The notes under the pieces were generated by a model, which saw nothing but the letters and a program-made list of their open reading frames with translations, had not been told where the DNA came from and did not search any database. Below are positions 27,210 through 35,384 of a stretch of 64,000 bases of DNA, in pieces. Source of the DNA: Microbulbifer rhizosphaerae. Lineage in GTDB: Bacteria; Pseudomonadota; Gammaproteobacteria; Pseudomonadales; Cellvibrionaceae. Each line of letters starts with the position of its first letter. Position 1 is the first letter of the stretch. The position numbers and the translations under genes are program-made. The stretch spans positions 37,873 to 101,872 of the forward strand of contig NZ_JACHWZ010000019.1 of assembly GCF_014191725.1 (NCBI RefSeq), given 5' to 3'.

Positions 27210-27655
27210 CGTTCGTCTCATCGATATTCTGTGATTGCACCGGCGGCTTCACAAGTCGTAGAAGCACGCGACAAGCCCCTTGAAAAACTCGGCGTTATCG
27301 TCAAGTATTTCGCCCGTTTTATATGATAAATATAACTTTTATTTTTACCTCCCATCATGGTGGGAGGCGATAAAAGAATAATAAGAGACGGTTTAAGAGC
27401 GACGAGAGAGAAACCAGGCCGCGGTCTATACAAGAGGATGGCCCCCCAGTATCCGCATTTCGCAGCCCTGCGCGGCAACTGATTTCTGTTACAAGTCGTA
27501 CGTATTTCCCGTCCTGTTTTCCTATTTTTCCTCGTGCCACAAAAAGCACCCACGAATGTCGCCGGGCGCAAACGCAGCGTTGTTCAGAGGTATTCCTGGC
27601 GGATCATTTAAATCGGTGGTTGCTTCACACAAAAACCTACTATCGAGGAACAACA
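27210..27655 (+). repeat. Conserved leader, copy 1 (upstream of GH53)
   Basis: This ~446-nt region is repeated with high identity at 32862-33301. Both copies end at the ATG of a GH53 gene with CGAGGAACAACAATG. Within it are the palindrome TTATATGATAAATATAA (27319-27335) overlapping a -10-like TATGAT, a stem-loop CCTCCCA/TGGGAGG (27348-27367) conserved with altered loop in copy 2, and about 290 nt of conserved untranslated sequence. No convincing ORF is seen. It probably holds the promoter and a long 5' UTR. Confidence 0.7.
27319..27335. promoter_or_regulatory. AT-rich palindrome TTATAT-N5-ATATAA, copy 1
   Basis: A 17-bp palindrome with perfect 6-bp arms. The identical sequence is at 32965-32981 and a near match at 52288-52304, each upstream of a galactan-related gene. 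It overlaps a plausible -10 element, so it could be a repressor site or just a promoter feature. Confidence 0.45.
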
Positions 27656-29614
27656 ATGACTGACAACATAAGACACAGATTCGCGCAGAGCGGTGAGTTG
27701 GCAAGAACCCTGGTACTTTTTTTCATCTTACTGGCTTGCTCGCCCTTCTCCTTTTCACAAAACCTGTTGACTAATCCCGGCTTCGAAAGCGGTACCAGCG
27801 GCTGGACGCTGGACGGGGACGCGTCGGCCCAGTTTACCGAGTCCAACGGGCGCAGCGGCAGCCGGCTGACCCACTGGTCGTCGAGTTCTTCCTACACGGC
27901 CGAGACCAAACAGGCGGTAACCGGACTGGCGGCGGGAACCTACCGCCTGTCGGCCTACACCGTCGGCGGCGAAACCGCCGGGGCCTGGCTCTGGGCCTAC
28001 TGCGACGGCGAGAGCTTCTCAACCCCCATTCCCTCCAGTCCCTGGGGCAATTGGGCCCAGGTAGCCGTTGACAATATCTTGGTGAGCGGCGGCAGTTGTG
28101 AACTGGGAATAACGACCGAGAACAGCGAGTGGAGCAGCTTCGACGATGTGGTCTTTGAATGGGTGTCCGGCGGTGGCCCCGGCGAGCTTGTGATCGAGGA
28201 AGGCACTGGCTTCTGTGACGTGGATGGCTCGGTCGACAGCAACCACTCAGGCTATAACGGAAGCGGCTTCGCCAACACCGACAACGCCATGGGCAACGGC
28301 GTCGAGTGGCGTGTCCAAGTGCCCGCGGGCGGGAGCTATCAACTGGAATGGCGCTACGCGAACACCTCGGACAACAACCGTGCGGGCAGTGTTGTAGTCA
28401 ATGGCAACGCAGTGGCCACAGTGGATTTCCCCTCCACCGGCGCCTGGACCAGTTGGGCATCGTCTAGCGCAAATATTGCCTTGAGCGCCGGCGAGAACAC
28501 AATCCGCCTGGAGGCAGTTTCCGGCGAGGGGCTGGGCAATATCGATTCGTTAAGCGTGACCGGCGACAGCCCGCAGGCGGTCGACTGCGGCGGTTCCCCC
28601 CCGGGTGGTGTCTTCAAGCCCGATTACATCCTGGGTGCCGCTATCACATGGACCCTGGAACATGAATCGATTGGCCGTAGCTACAGCGATCAGGGACAAA
28701 CCAAATCCATTGAGCGTATTCTGGTGGACCACGGCTTCAATTTTGCCCGCCTGCGCACCTTTGTTTGCCCGGAATGCCCGGGAGGCTATCTGGATAACCT
28801 TTATTCCGGTGCCGGTCCCACGGAAAACTGGGGCGATACCGCGCACACCATTGAATTGGCGCAGCGGGTTAAAGCCTGCGGCATGGGTGTTTTTCTCGAT
28901 TTCATGCTGAGCGACACCTGGGCATCCATCGGCAAACAGTACAGACCGTCCCAGTGGCAGGGAATGAGCGACGCGCAAATACGGGCGGCCTCCTACAACC
29001 ACGCCAAAGACGTACTCGATCAGATGGTGGCTGCGGGCGTGAAGCCGGATATGGTTCAATGCGGCAACGAAAACAATACTCATGTGTCGGGTTATTCCTA
29101 TAACGACTGGGCTGGCTTCTCCGGTGTGATCAACTCCTGTATCCGGGCGGTGCGCGAGACCGATCCCGAGATCACCGTTGTGGCGCATCATGGCCGGCCG
29201 CGCCCGGACGGAGACTTCCCTTTCTGGGTGGACAGAGTGTTTGGCAGCAATCCGCCGATCGATGCGGACGTGGTGTGCGGCTCGACTTACGGAACCACCA
29301 ACAACGGTGGAGACTGGTGGGACATGTTCAACTACGTCATCGACACCACGGGTAAGCCCGTGATGAGCTGTGAGTACACCGACGGTCGCCGTGATCTGGT
29401 CAACAACACCTTCCTGAGCCTGCCCAACGACATGGGTGTGGGTACCTTTATCTGGGAGCCAGCAGGGTATGGCGATCGGAGGCCGTTCAACTACAGCAAC
29501 GGCGTGTATTACACCAACTCGTCCATGGATGAATATGCGCGCATTGCCCGAGAGGCTGGCCTTCCCGTGCCCTCGACACCCGCGTCGCAGTTGCAGGGCA
29601 CTTCCTGTCAATAA
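27656..29614 (+). CDS. Secreted GH53 galactanase with twin CBMs (copy 1)
   Basis: A 652-residue enzyme. The signal peptide ends after about residue 34 (FSFS-QNLL). A first jelly-roll CBM (about 35-180) begins NLLTNPGFESGTSGWTL, resembling CBM4/9/61-type modules. A CBM35/CBM6-like module follows (about 185-320, ending GLGNIDSLSVTG), then a GH53 barrel (about 330-652). In the barrel the acid/base Glu is in QCGNENNTHVSG and the nucleophile Glu in VMSCEYTDGRR. The barrel is divergent from the classical GH53 at 19422. ATG 27656 was chosen for the GAGGA site in front; the frame is open 12 codons upstream. Predicted to hydrolyse beta-1,4-galactan outside the cell. Confidence 0.9.
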   Translation: MTDNIRHRFAQSGELARTLVLFFILLACSPFSFSQNLLTNPGFESGTSGWTLDGDASAQFTESNGRSGSRLTHWSSSSSYTAETKQAVTGLAAGTYRLSAYTVGGETAGAWLWAYCDGESFSTPIPSSPWGNWAQVAVDNILVSGGSCELGITTENSEWSSFDDVVFEWVSGGGPGELVIEEGTGFCDVDGSVDSNHSGYNGSGFANTDNAMGNGVEWRVQVPAGGSYQLEWRYANTSDNNRAGSVVVNGNAVATVDFPSTGAWTSWASSSANIALSAGENTIRLEAVSGEGLGNIDSLSVTGDSPQAVDCGGSPPGGVFKPDYILGAAITWTLEHESIGRSYSDQGQTKSIERILVDHGFNFARLRTFVCPECPGGYLDNLYSGAGPTENWGDTAHTIELAQRVKACGMGVFLDFMLSDTWASIGKQYRPSQWQGMSDAQIRAASYNHAKDVLDQMVAAGVKPDMVQCGNENNTHVSGYSYNDWAGFSGVINSCIRAVRETDPEITVVAHHGRPRPDGDFPFWVDRVFGSNPPIDADVVCGSTYGTTNNGGDWWDMFNYVIDTTGKPVMSCEYTDGRRDLVNNTFLSLPNDMGVGTFIWEPAGYGDRRPFNYSNGVYYTNSSMDEYARIAREAGLPVPSTPASQLQGTSCQ

Positions 29615-29637
29615 TCTGAAACCAGTGAGATGCAGTC

Positions 29638-29657
29638 GAGCCCGCGTAAGCGGGCTC
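29638..29657. terminator. Hairpin after GH53 copy 1
   Basis: GAGCCCGC/GCGGGCTC stem with a GTAA loop, without a following T-run. It could slow or terminate transcription, or protect the mRNA end. Similar hairpins follow the other cassette genes. Confidence 0.5.
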
Positions 29658-29848
29658 ACTCGTTACCCGAACTGATCGGCATTCGAAATTTATGACTTAA
29701 GTCTCGAGGTTCAGATCGGGGCGCCGGATGGGTGCCCGTTGCGGGACACGCTGTGAATACTGTAGCTTGTTCGCGAAGTCCCTCTCGCAGACGGTCCCAG
29801 AAGGGCGCCCCCCACCCCGGCTCAGGACCTCGAACTCCAAAACTTGAG

Positions 29849-32278
29849 TTAGTCGCGAAACGTCACCCGGGTGCGGTATTCGGGCTGCGCCACCGGGTTC
29901 TCTATCCTGAGCAGTGGCGACCCGCCTTCCGCAAGTTCGGTTTGCACTGATGCCGGAAGGTCGCCGAGATAGGTTGCGTCGGGCGAGAGGGGGTGAAACA
30001 CGAACACCAGATCCTCCTCAACCAGCCGGTCCGCGAATTTCCGCAGCCCGATATCCCAGGGTTGGCCAAAGTAGAAATGATCGGCCACCAACTCGCCGCC
30101 GAGGAATGCCGCAACCCGGTCGCCGACGTAGGGCAGGCGCAGCCAGAGATCGTCCGCCCGCAGTTTGTCGTCGGATGCGCTGACTACCAGGCGCCGCGAG
30201 CCGACGCGCCGCACCGTCACGGCCGGCTGCAACTTGTCGAACTCCACCCGCCAGGCCGACATTCCCCCCTCCCCGGCCGGCTGCGGCTCAACCGTGCCAC
30301 GACTCACCCGCAGCTCCGATACCGCAGTCTCGGGGTAGGCCCGCAGATCGATCGACGGCCGGCCGATCGAGCGCAGTTCGAGTCCTTCCGGTGCAGGAAA
30401 GCCATCCGCATCGGCGAACACCAGCCGCTTTTCGTCAGCGTGAACGAGCGTGAGGGCGAGTTTCCGCGGCACGACCAGGAAGTGCCGGTCGCCGCTGCGG
30501 AAACGAAACGGGTGCTGCTCGCCGCCGGCAACGACCGTGACGCCATCGCCCCGGCTCGCCACACTGTCGTCATCGGTGTCAAACCTGTGCTCGCCCGCGA
30601 ACACGAGTTCAGGCTTCATGCCCTGGACCGTGGTGAAGACGTAGTGGGTTTCGCTCCCGTGGCGCAACGCCGTCAGCGGCTGCGCCGTCGCCGTGCGCAG
30701 GGTCAGGCCGCCGAGGTCGAGATTGAACGGCAGGATTCCACTGGCATCGCCGCGCAGGCCGAAGGAGCCCTCGCGCGGGAAGGTGATGGGATCATCCTCC
30801 CCGTTGTGCAATTCCAGCCGCAGGCCGGTGAGATCGTGGTTGTCGACGTGATCCTGGAAATTATGCAGGAAAACGAAGCCGCTGCGCCCATCCGTACGCG
30901 CCGCCCAGCGCAGCGTATCGACGTCGTCGGGCGCGATGGCGGCATTGGTCTCGGGCAGGATCGGCGGCATGGGTGCGAGGCGATCACCCCAGTTCGCCAG
31001 CAGCAGGTGGAGCAGCTTCAGTTCGCGGTGATGCAGACGCATCTCGCCGAACTCGCCGATCGGCGCCTGGTAGTCGTAGTTGATGCGCGGCAGGCCGCCG
31101 GCCTGTTCGTTAAAGTAATGGCCGTCGATCACGGGGGTGGAGCCGCCGTGATACATGTAGTAGCCGATCCCGTTGGCGCCGCTGCCCAAGGTGCGCACGA
31201 TGAGCGGCGCCAGGCTCTCCGGTCGCACTGTGGTGCGTCGCCCGTAGGTCAGCGAGATCCCCGCGCCCAGCTCCGCCGGGATGGACGGATAGAGTGCCGC
31301 GTCGTAGCTGACCGGCGGGTAGTCGGGATTCAGCCGGATGTCCTTGAACAAATAAAAATCGGACGGCTCGGGCGGTGCCCAGAAGGGATAGGCATAGCCG
31401 GCGGTCACCGGAATACTGCCATCGGTGACGATGGCGGCGTTGCCCCATCCGGTCGCGGTGTAGATGGGCACGTCGATGCCATGGGCGCGGGCCAGTCGCT
31501 TGAGCGTCGCCATATGGTCGCGCCCCTCGTCGGCGAACTTGTTTTCCGGTCCGCCCGCCGTAATCTGGATGTGGGTGACGTCGACATCGCGGTCGGCCAC
31601 CGTCAACTCCCGTGGAGCACCGGGGTAGGTCCACTCCCAGGGCGCTGCGCTGTGCTGATATTCGTTTTCCAGCTGCACACCGATCACCGGCCCGCCGTCC
31701 TTGAACAGCAGCTCGCGCATCTGCCGGGCGATCTCGCCGTAGAGGCGGTCGGCGTAGAACAGGTAGCCGGGATCGTTGGAGCGGATCTCCAGCGGGCGGC
31801 CGTAGATCCAGTCGGGGATGCCGCCGTTGCGCACCTCGCCATGGCTGAAGGGCCCCATCCGCACTATGGCTCGAACGTCGTTGGCCGCGCACAGTTCCAG
31901 GAACCGGCGCAGGTTGCGATCGCCACTCCAGTCGAACTCGCCCTCGGTACGTTCGTGCATGTTCCAGAACACGTAGGTGGCGATCAGGTTGATGCCACCC
32001 GCCTTCATCTTGCGAATCGCCTCGTCCCAATACTCCGCCGGGTAGCGCGCAAAATGGATTTCGCCGACAACCGGAATCCAGGGCCGGCCATTGAGTTCGA
32101 TGTACTGGTTGTTCACCGCCACGCGCTCCCCGGTGACACTTTCACCGCCCAGGTCCAGGTGCCCCCGCCGCACCGGCGGCAATGGCTGGTCGAGATTCAG
32201 CGAATAGGTTTGCCGGGCCATCGCTTGGGGGGACGCCATAAGGGCGCTCAACAAAAAAAGCCAGATTGCAGTTTTCAT
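29849..32278 (-). CDS. GH35 beta-galactosidase
   Basis: A 809-residue exported enzyme; the signal peptide is MKTAIWLFLLSALMASPQAMA. The GH35 barrel starts at YIELNGRPWIPVVGEIHFARYP. The acid/base Glu is in VIGVQLENEYQHS and the likely nucleophile in PAELGAGISLTYGR. C-terminal beta domains follow. It removes terminal beta-galactosyl residues from galactan oligosaccharides, probably in the periplasm. It is the only minus-strand gene within the plus-strand CBM array. Start 32278 was chosen because it begins the signal peptide; an earlier ATG at 32299 lies inside the symporter remnant, whose stop is only 5 nt upstream of 32278. Confidence 0.9.
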   Translation of the reverse strand: MKTAIWLFLLSALMASPQAMARQTYSLNLDQPLPPVRRGHLDLGGESVTGERVAVNNQYIELNGRPWIPVVGEIHFARYPAEYWDEAIRKMKAGGINLIATYVFWNMHERTEGEFDWSGDRNLRRFLELCAANDVRAIVRMGPFSHGEVRNGGIPDWIYGRPLEIRSNDPGYLFYADRLYGEIARQMRELLFKDGGPVIGVQLENEYQHSAAPWEWTYPGAPRELTVADRDVDVTHIQITAGGPENKFADEGRDHMATLKRLARAHGIDVPIYTATGWGNAAIVTDGSIPVTAGYAYPFWAPPEPSDFYLFKDIRLNPDYPPVSYDAALYPSIPAELGAGISLTYGRRTTVRPESLAPLIVRTLGSGANGIGYYMYHGGSTPVIDGHYFNEQAGGLPRINYDYQAPIGEFGEMRLHHRELKLLHLLLANWGDRLAPMPPILPETNAAIAPDDVDTLRWAARTDGRSGFVFLHNFQDHVDNHDLTGLRLELHNGEDDPITFPREGSFGLRGDASGILPFNLDLGGLTLRTATAQPLTALRHGSETHYVFTTVQGMKPELVFAGEHRFDTDDDSVASRGDGVTVVAGGEQHPFRFRSGDRHFLVVPRKLALTLVHADEKRLVFADADGFPAPEGLELRSIGRPSIDLRAYPETAVSELRVSRGTVEPQPAGEGGMSAWRVEFDKLQPAVTVRRVGSRRLVVSASDDKLRADDLWLRLPYVGDRVAAFLGGELVADHFYFGQPWDIGLRKFADRLVEEDLVFVFHPLSPDATYLGDLPASVQTELAEGGSPLLRIENPVAQPEYRTRVTFRD

Positions 32279-32283
32279 CTTGT

Positions 32284-32466
32284 TCACCGGAAGATCCATA
32301 CGATTAACAGGGTTACGGCCACCACCGCGCCGCCGGCCAGTTTCAGGCCCGGCGTGCTGCGGACGTCGAGGTCCTCCCGCACGGGCAGGACACGAGGCGT
32401 CTTCAGCGGCCGAACGAAGGTGATGATGCGCATTGCGAACAGGACGAGTCGAGTAGTGTTTATTGG
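32284..32466 (-). pseudogene. C-terminal remnant of an SSS-type sugar symporter
   Basis: The minus-strand frame encodes RLVLFAMRIITFVRPL, then TPRVLPVREDLDVRSTPGLK and a terminal hydrophobic helix AGGAVVAVTLLIVWIFR before the stop at 32284. This layout is typical of the last helix of sodium:solute symporters from sugar-utilisation loci. Upstream the frame is closed by TAA at 32467-32469. The rest of the gene is absent. The tight spacing to the GH35 start suggests an original symporter-GH35 operon. The family call rests on a short segment. Confidence 0.55.
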
Positions 32467-32751
32467 TTAACCGCTCACCCTTGTGCCGATACCGGCTCTA
32501 CAATTCCGTCAGCTATCGGCACTCAATTTCCATCTATTTAGGATATAAATAATATATTTTCATATTGCATAAACGGATTGCGCATGCAACCTCATTCAGG
32601 GATGACCCAGTAGATCAAAAACAAACAGGAATCCGGCCTCTCGCTCCCGAATGGCCTACTGGCTGATAAGCTTCAGGAAAAAGAATCGACAAAGTATCTG
32701 CGCTTTCGGTCGCGACGGGCGCGGGTGGGAACACCGCTAATGCGGGGGAAT

Positions 32752-32838
32752 TTACCACGACAATACTGTCCTGAATCACATTGGCATCGCGCTTCAGTTC
32801 CGAAGCCCGGGTTCACGATGGCGCGAATCTCCTCAATA
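32752..32838 (-). pseudogene. Fragment of a TonB receptor plug domain
   Basis: The minus strand encodes IEEIRAI and then, in a shifted frame, LKRDANVIQDSIVV. This corresponds to EGIRASL...RKRDANVIQDSIVAED of the receptor at 24166-27054. Nucleotide similarity to 26870-26945 is visible over the whole stretch. It sits upstream of leader copy 2 in the same relative place and orientation as the intact receptor relative to copy 1. It is the relic of a duplicated receptor gene. Confidence 0.72.
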
Positions 32839-32861
32839 CAAGTGAATTATGGAGACAGACC

Positions 32862-33301
32862 CATTCGGTTCATCGATATTCTCCATTGGCGACTTCACAA
32901 GTCGTAGAATCGCGCGACAACCCCCTTGAAAAACTCGGCGCTATCGGAAAGAATTCCGTCTGCTTTATATGATAAATATAACTTTTAGCTTGTCTCCCAC
33001 CACAGTGGGAGGCAGATAAAAGAATAATAAGAGACGGTTTAAGAGCGATGAGAGAGAAACCAGCCCGCGGTCTCTATAAGAGGATGGCCGCCCAGTATCC
33101 GCATTTCGCAGCCCTGCGCGGTAACTGATTTCTGTTACAAATCGTACGTATTTCCCGTCCTGTTTTCCTATTTTTCCTCGTGCCACAAAAGGTACCGCCG
33201 AATGTCGCCGGGCGCACGCAGCTGTTTGTGCGGAAGTATTCCTGGCAGGTCATTTAAACCGGTGGTTGCTTCACACAAATACCTGCTATCGAGGAACAAC
33301 A
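32862..33301 (+). repeat. Conserved leader, copy 2 (upstream of second GH53)
   Basis: The second copy of the ~440-nt region at 27210-27655, collinear with few small indels. It retains the palindrome TTATATGATAAATATAA (32965-32981), the stem-loop CTCCCA/TGGGAG (32994-33011, loop changed, stem kept), the block GAATAATAAGAGACGG and the ribosome site CGAGGAACAACAATG. Together with 32467-32861, which holds only the receptor fragment, it fills the long gap between GH35 and GH53. Confidence 0.7.
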
Positions 33302-35260
33302 ATGACTGACAGTACAAGACACAAATCCGCGCAGAGCGGGGAGTTGGCAAGGACCCTGGTACTTTTTTCCATCTTGCTGGCTTTCTCGCCCTTCTCCTTT
33401 TCACAAAACCTGTTGACCAATCCCGGGTTCGAAAATGGCACCAACGGCTGGACTCTGGACGGGGATGCGTCGGCCCAATTTACTGAATCCGACGGGCGCA
33501 GTGGCAGCCGCTTAACCCATTGGTCGTCGAGTTCTTCTTACACGGCCGAGACCAAACAAACTGTAACCGGGCTGGCGGCGGGAACCTACCGTCTGTCGGC
33601 CTACACCGTCGGCGGCGAAACCGCTGGGGCCCAGCTCTGGGCCAATTGCAACGGCCAGAGCTTCTCAACTCCCATTCCCTCCAGTCCCTGGGGCAGTTGG
33701 GCTCAGGTTACCGTTGACAATATCGAGGTGACCGGCACCAGCTGCGAGGTGGGAATATCCACCGAAAACAGCGAGTGGACCAGCATCGACGATGTGGTCT
33801 TTGAGCTGGTGTCCGCCAGCGGCAACACCGAAGTTCTAATCCAGGAAAATGCCACGGGCTTTTGCAGCGTGGACGGTTCGGTCGACAGCGACCACAACGG
33901 CTTCACCGGCAGCGGCTTCGCCAACACCAACAACGCCGCGGGCAACGGCGTCGAGTGGCGTGTGTATGTCCCCGCCGGCGGGAGCTATCAACTGGAATGG
34001 CGCTACGCGAATGCCTCGGAAAATAACCGTGCGGGTAGTGTTGTGGTCAATGACACCGGTGTAGCCACCGTGGATTTTCCCTCCACCGGCGCTTGGGACA
34101 GCTGGTCGGCGGCGACCGCGACCATTTCCCTGAACGCCGGCGAGAACAGCATCCGCCTGGAGGCAATCTCCGGCGAGGGGCTGGGCAATATCGATTCGCT
34201 GCTGGTGACCGGCAATAATCCGCAAGCGGTAGACTGTGGCACCGGTTCCGGAGGAGTCTTCAGGCCTGACTACCTCCTGGGGGCCGATATCACCTGGACT
34301 CTCGAACAGGAATCGATAGGCCGGACTTACCGGGACCAGGGACAAACCAAATCCCTTGAGCGGATACTGGTCGACCACGGCTTCAACTTCATTCGACTGC
34401 GTACCTTCGTCTGTCCGGAGTGCCCCGGGGGCTATTTGGATCATCTTTATTCCGGTGCAGGCCCCACGGAGAACTGGGCCGATACCGCGCATACCATTGA
34501 AATGGCGCAGCGCGTCAAGGCCTGTGGCATGGGGGTCTTTCTCAATTTTCACCTGAGCGATAACTGGGCATCCATCGGCCACCAGGAAAGACCTTCCCAG
34601 TGGCAGGGAATGAGCAACGCGCAAATACGGGCAGCCTCCTACAACTACAGCAAGGGCGTACTCGACCAAATGGTGGCGGCCGGCGTGAAGCCGGACATGG
34701 TCCAATGCGGGAATGAAAACAACACGCACGTGGCAGGCTATTCCTATAACGATTGGACTGGCTTCTCCGGTGTGATGAACTCCTGTCTCCAGGCGGTGCG
34801 GGACACCGATCCCGACATCATCACTGTGGTTCAACATGGTCGGCCGCGCCCGGACGGTGACTTTCCTTTCTGGGTGGACAGAATATTTGGCAGCAATCCA
34901 CCTATCGATGCGGACGTGGTGTGCGGCTCGACTTACGGAACCACCAACAACGGCGGGGACTGGTGGGATATGTTCAACTACGTCATCAATACGACGGGCA
35001 AACCGGTGATGAGTTGCGAATACACCAACCAACGCCGGGATCTCGTCAATAACACCTTCCTGAACCTGCCGAACGACATGGGTTGGGGCTCCTTTATCTG
35101 GGAGCCGACGGCCTATGGCGACAGCAGGCCATTCAGCTTCAGTAACGGCGTGTACTCCACCAACTCGGCCATGGACGAGTATGCACGCATCGCTCAGCAA
35201 GCTGGCCTTCCCGTGCCTTCAAAACCCGCGTCGCAGCTGCAGGGAACCACCTGTCAGTAA
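33302..35260 (+). CDS. Secreted GH53 galactanase with twin CBMs (copy 2)
   Basis: A tandem paralogue of the gene at 27656 with the same length (652 residues) and domain order: signal peptide, NLLTNPGFE-type CBM, CBM35/6-like module (VLIQENATGFCSVDGSV to IDSLLVTG), GH53. Catalytic Glu residues are kept in QCGNENNTHVAG and VMSCEYTNQRR. Differences are scattered through the barrel (HLSDNWASIGHQ against MLSDTWASIGKQ), so the copies may differ in chain-length preference. ATG 33302 has the same GAGGA site as copy 1. The first 400 codons are the most alike. Confidence 0.9.
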   Translation: MTDSTRHKSAQSGELARTLVLFSILLAFSPFSFSQNLLTNPGFENGTNGWTLDGDASAQFTESDGRSGSRLTHWSSSSSYTAETKQTVTGLAAGTYRLSAYTVGGETAGAQLWANCNGQSFSTPIPSSPWGSWAQVTVDNIEVTGTSCEVGISTENSEWTSIDDVVFELVSASGNTEVLIQENATGFCSVDGSVDSDHNGFTGSGFANTNNAAGNGVEWRVYVPAGGSYQLEWRYANASENNRAGSVVVNDTGVATVDFPSTGAWDSWSAATATISLNAGENSIRLEAISGEGLGNIDSLLVTGNNPQAVDCGTGSGGVFRPDYLLGADITWTLEQESIGRTYRDQGQTKSLERILVDHGFNFIRLRTFVCPECPGGYLDHLYSGAGPTENWADTAHTIEMAQRVKACGMGVFLNFHLSDNWASIGHQERPSQWQGMSNAQIRAASYNYSKGVLDQMVAAGVKPDMVQCGNENNTHVAGYSYNDWTGFSGVMNSCLQAVRDTDPDIITVVQHGRPRPDGDFPFWVDRIFGSNPPIDADVVCGSTYGTTNNGGDWWDMFNYVINTTGKPVMSCEYTNQRRDLVNNTFLNLPNDMGWGSFIWEPTAYGDSRPFSFSNGVYSTNSAMDEYARIAQQAGLPVPSKPASQLQGTTCQ

Positions 35261-35274
35261 GTTGGCGTACCAAT

Positions 35275-35305
35275 GAGCGAGCCCGCGCAAACGGGCTCGC
35301 TGCTC
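35275..35305. terminator. Hairpin after GH53 copy 2
   Basis: GAGCGAGCCCG paired with CGGGCTCGCTGCTC around a six-base loop. No T-run follows. Same kind of hairpin as at 29638-29657. Confidence 0.45.
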
Positions 35306-35384
35306 CTCGTCACCCGCTCCGGCAGGAAACGGTGCGGCATTCAAGCGGGTTCGTTGGATGTTTTGATTAATACGGGATACAACC

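Noticed and set aside
27218..27571. Minus-strand frame in the GH53 leader, with a similar frame in the second copy
   Set aside because: Similarity between the two copies follows from the DNA duplication. The frames differ in length and lack ribosome sites, so no protein is supported.
29695..29850. Possible further MITE between GH53 copy 1 and GH35
   Set aside because: There is an imperfect inverted similarity (CTCGAGGTTCAG... against GAGTTCGAGGTCCTGAGC and GGGCGCC arms), but the ends are ragged and no target duplication was found, so it was not called.
29993..32470. 825-codon plus-strand frame opposite the GH35 gene
   Set aside because: Shadow frame; the GH35 catalytic motifs are on the minus strand and the plus-strand product has no signal, domain or ribosome site.
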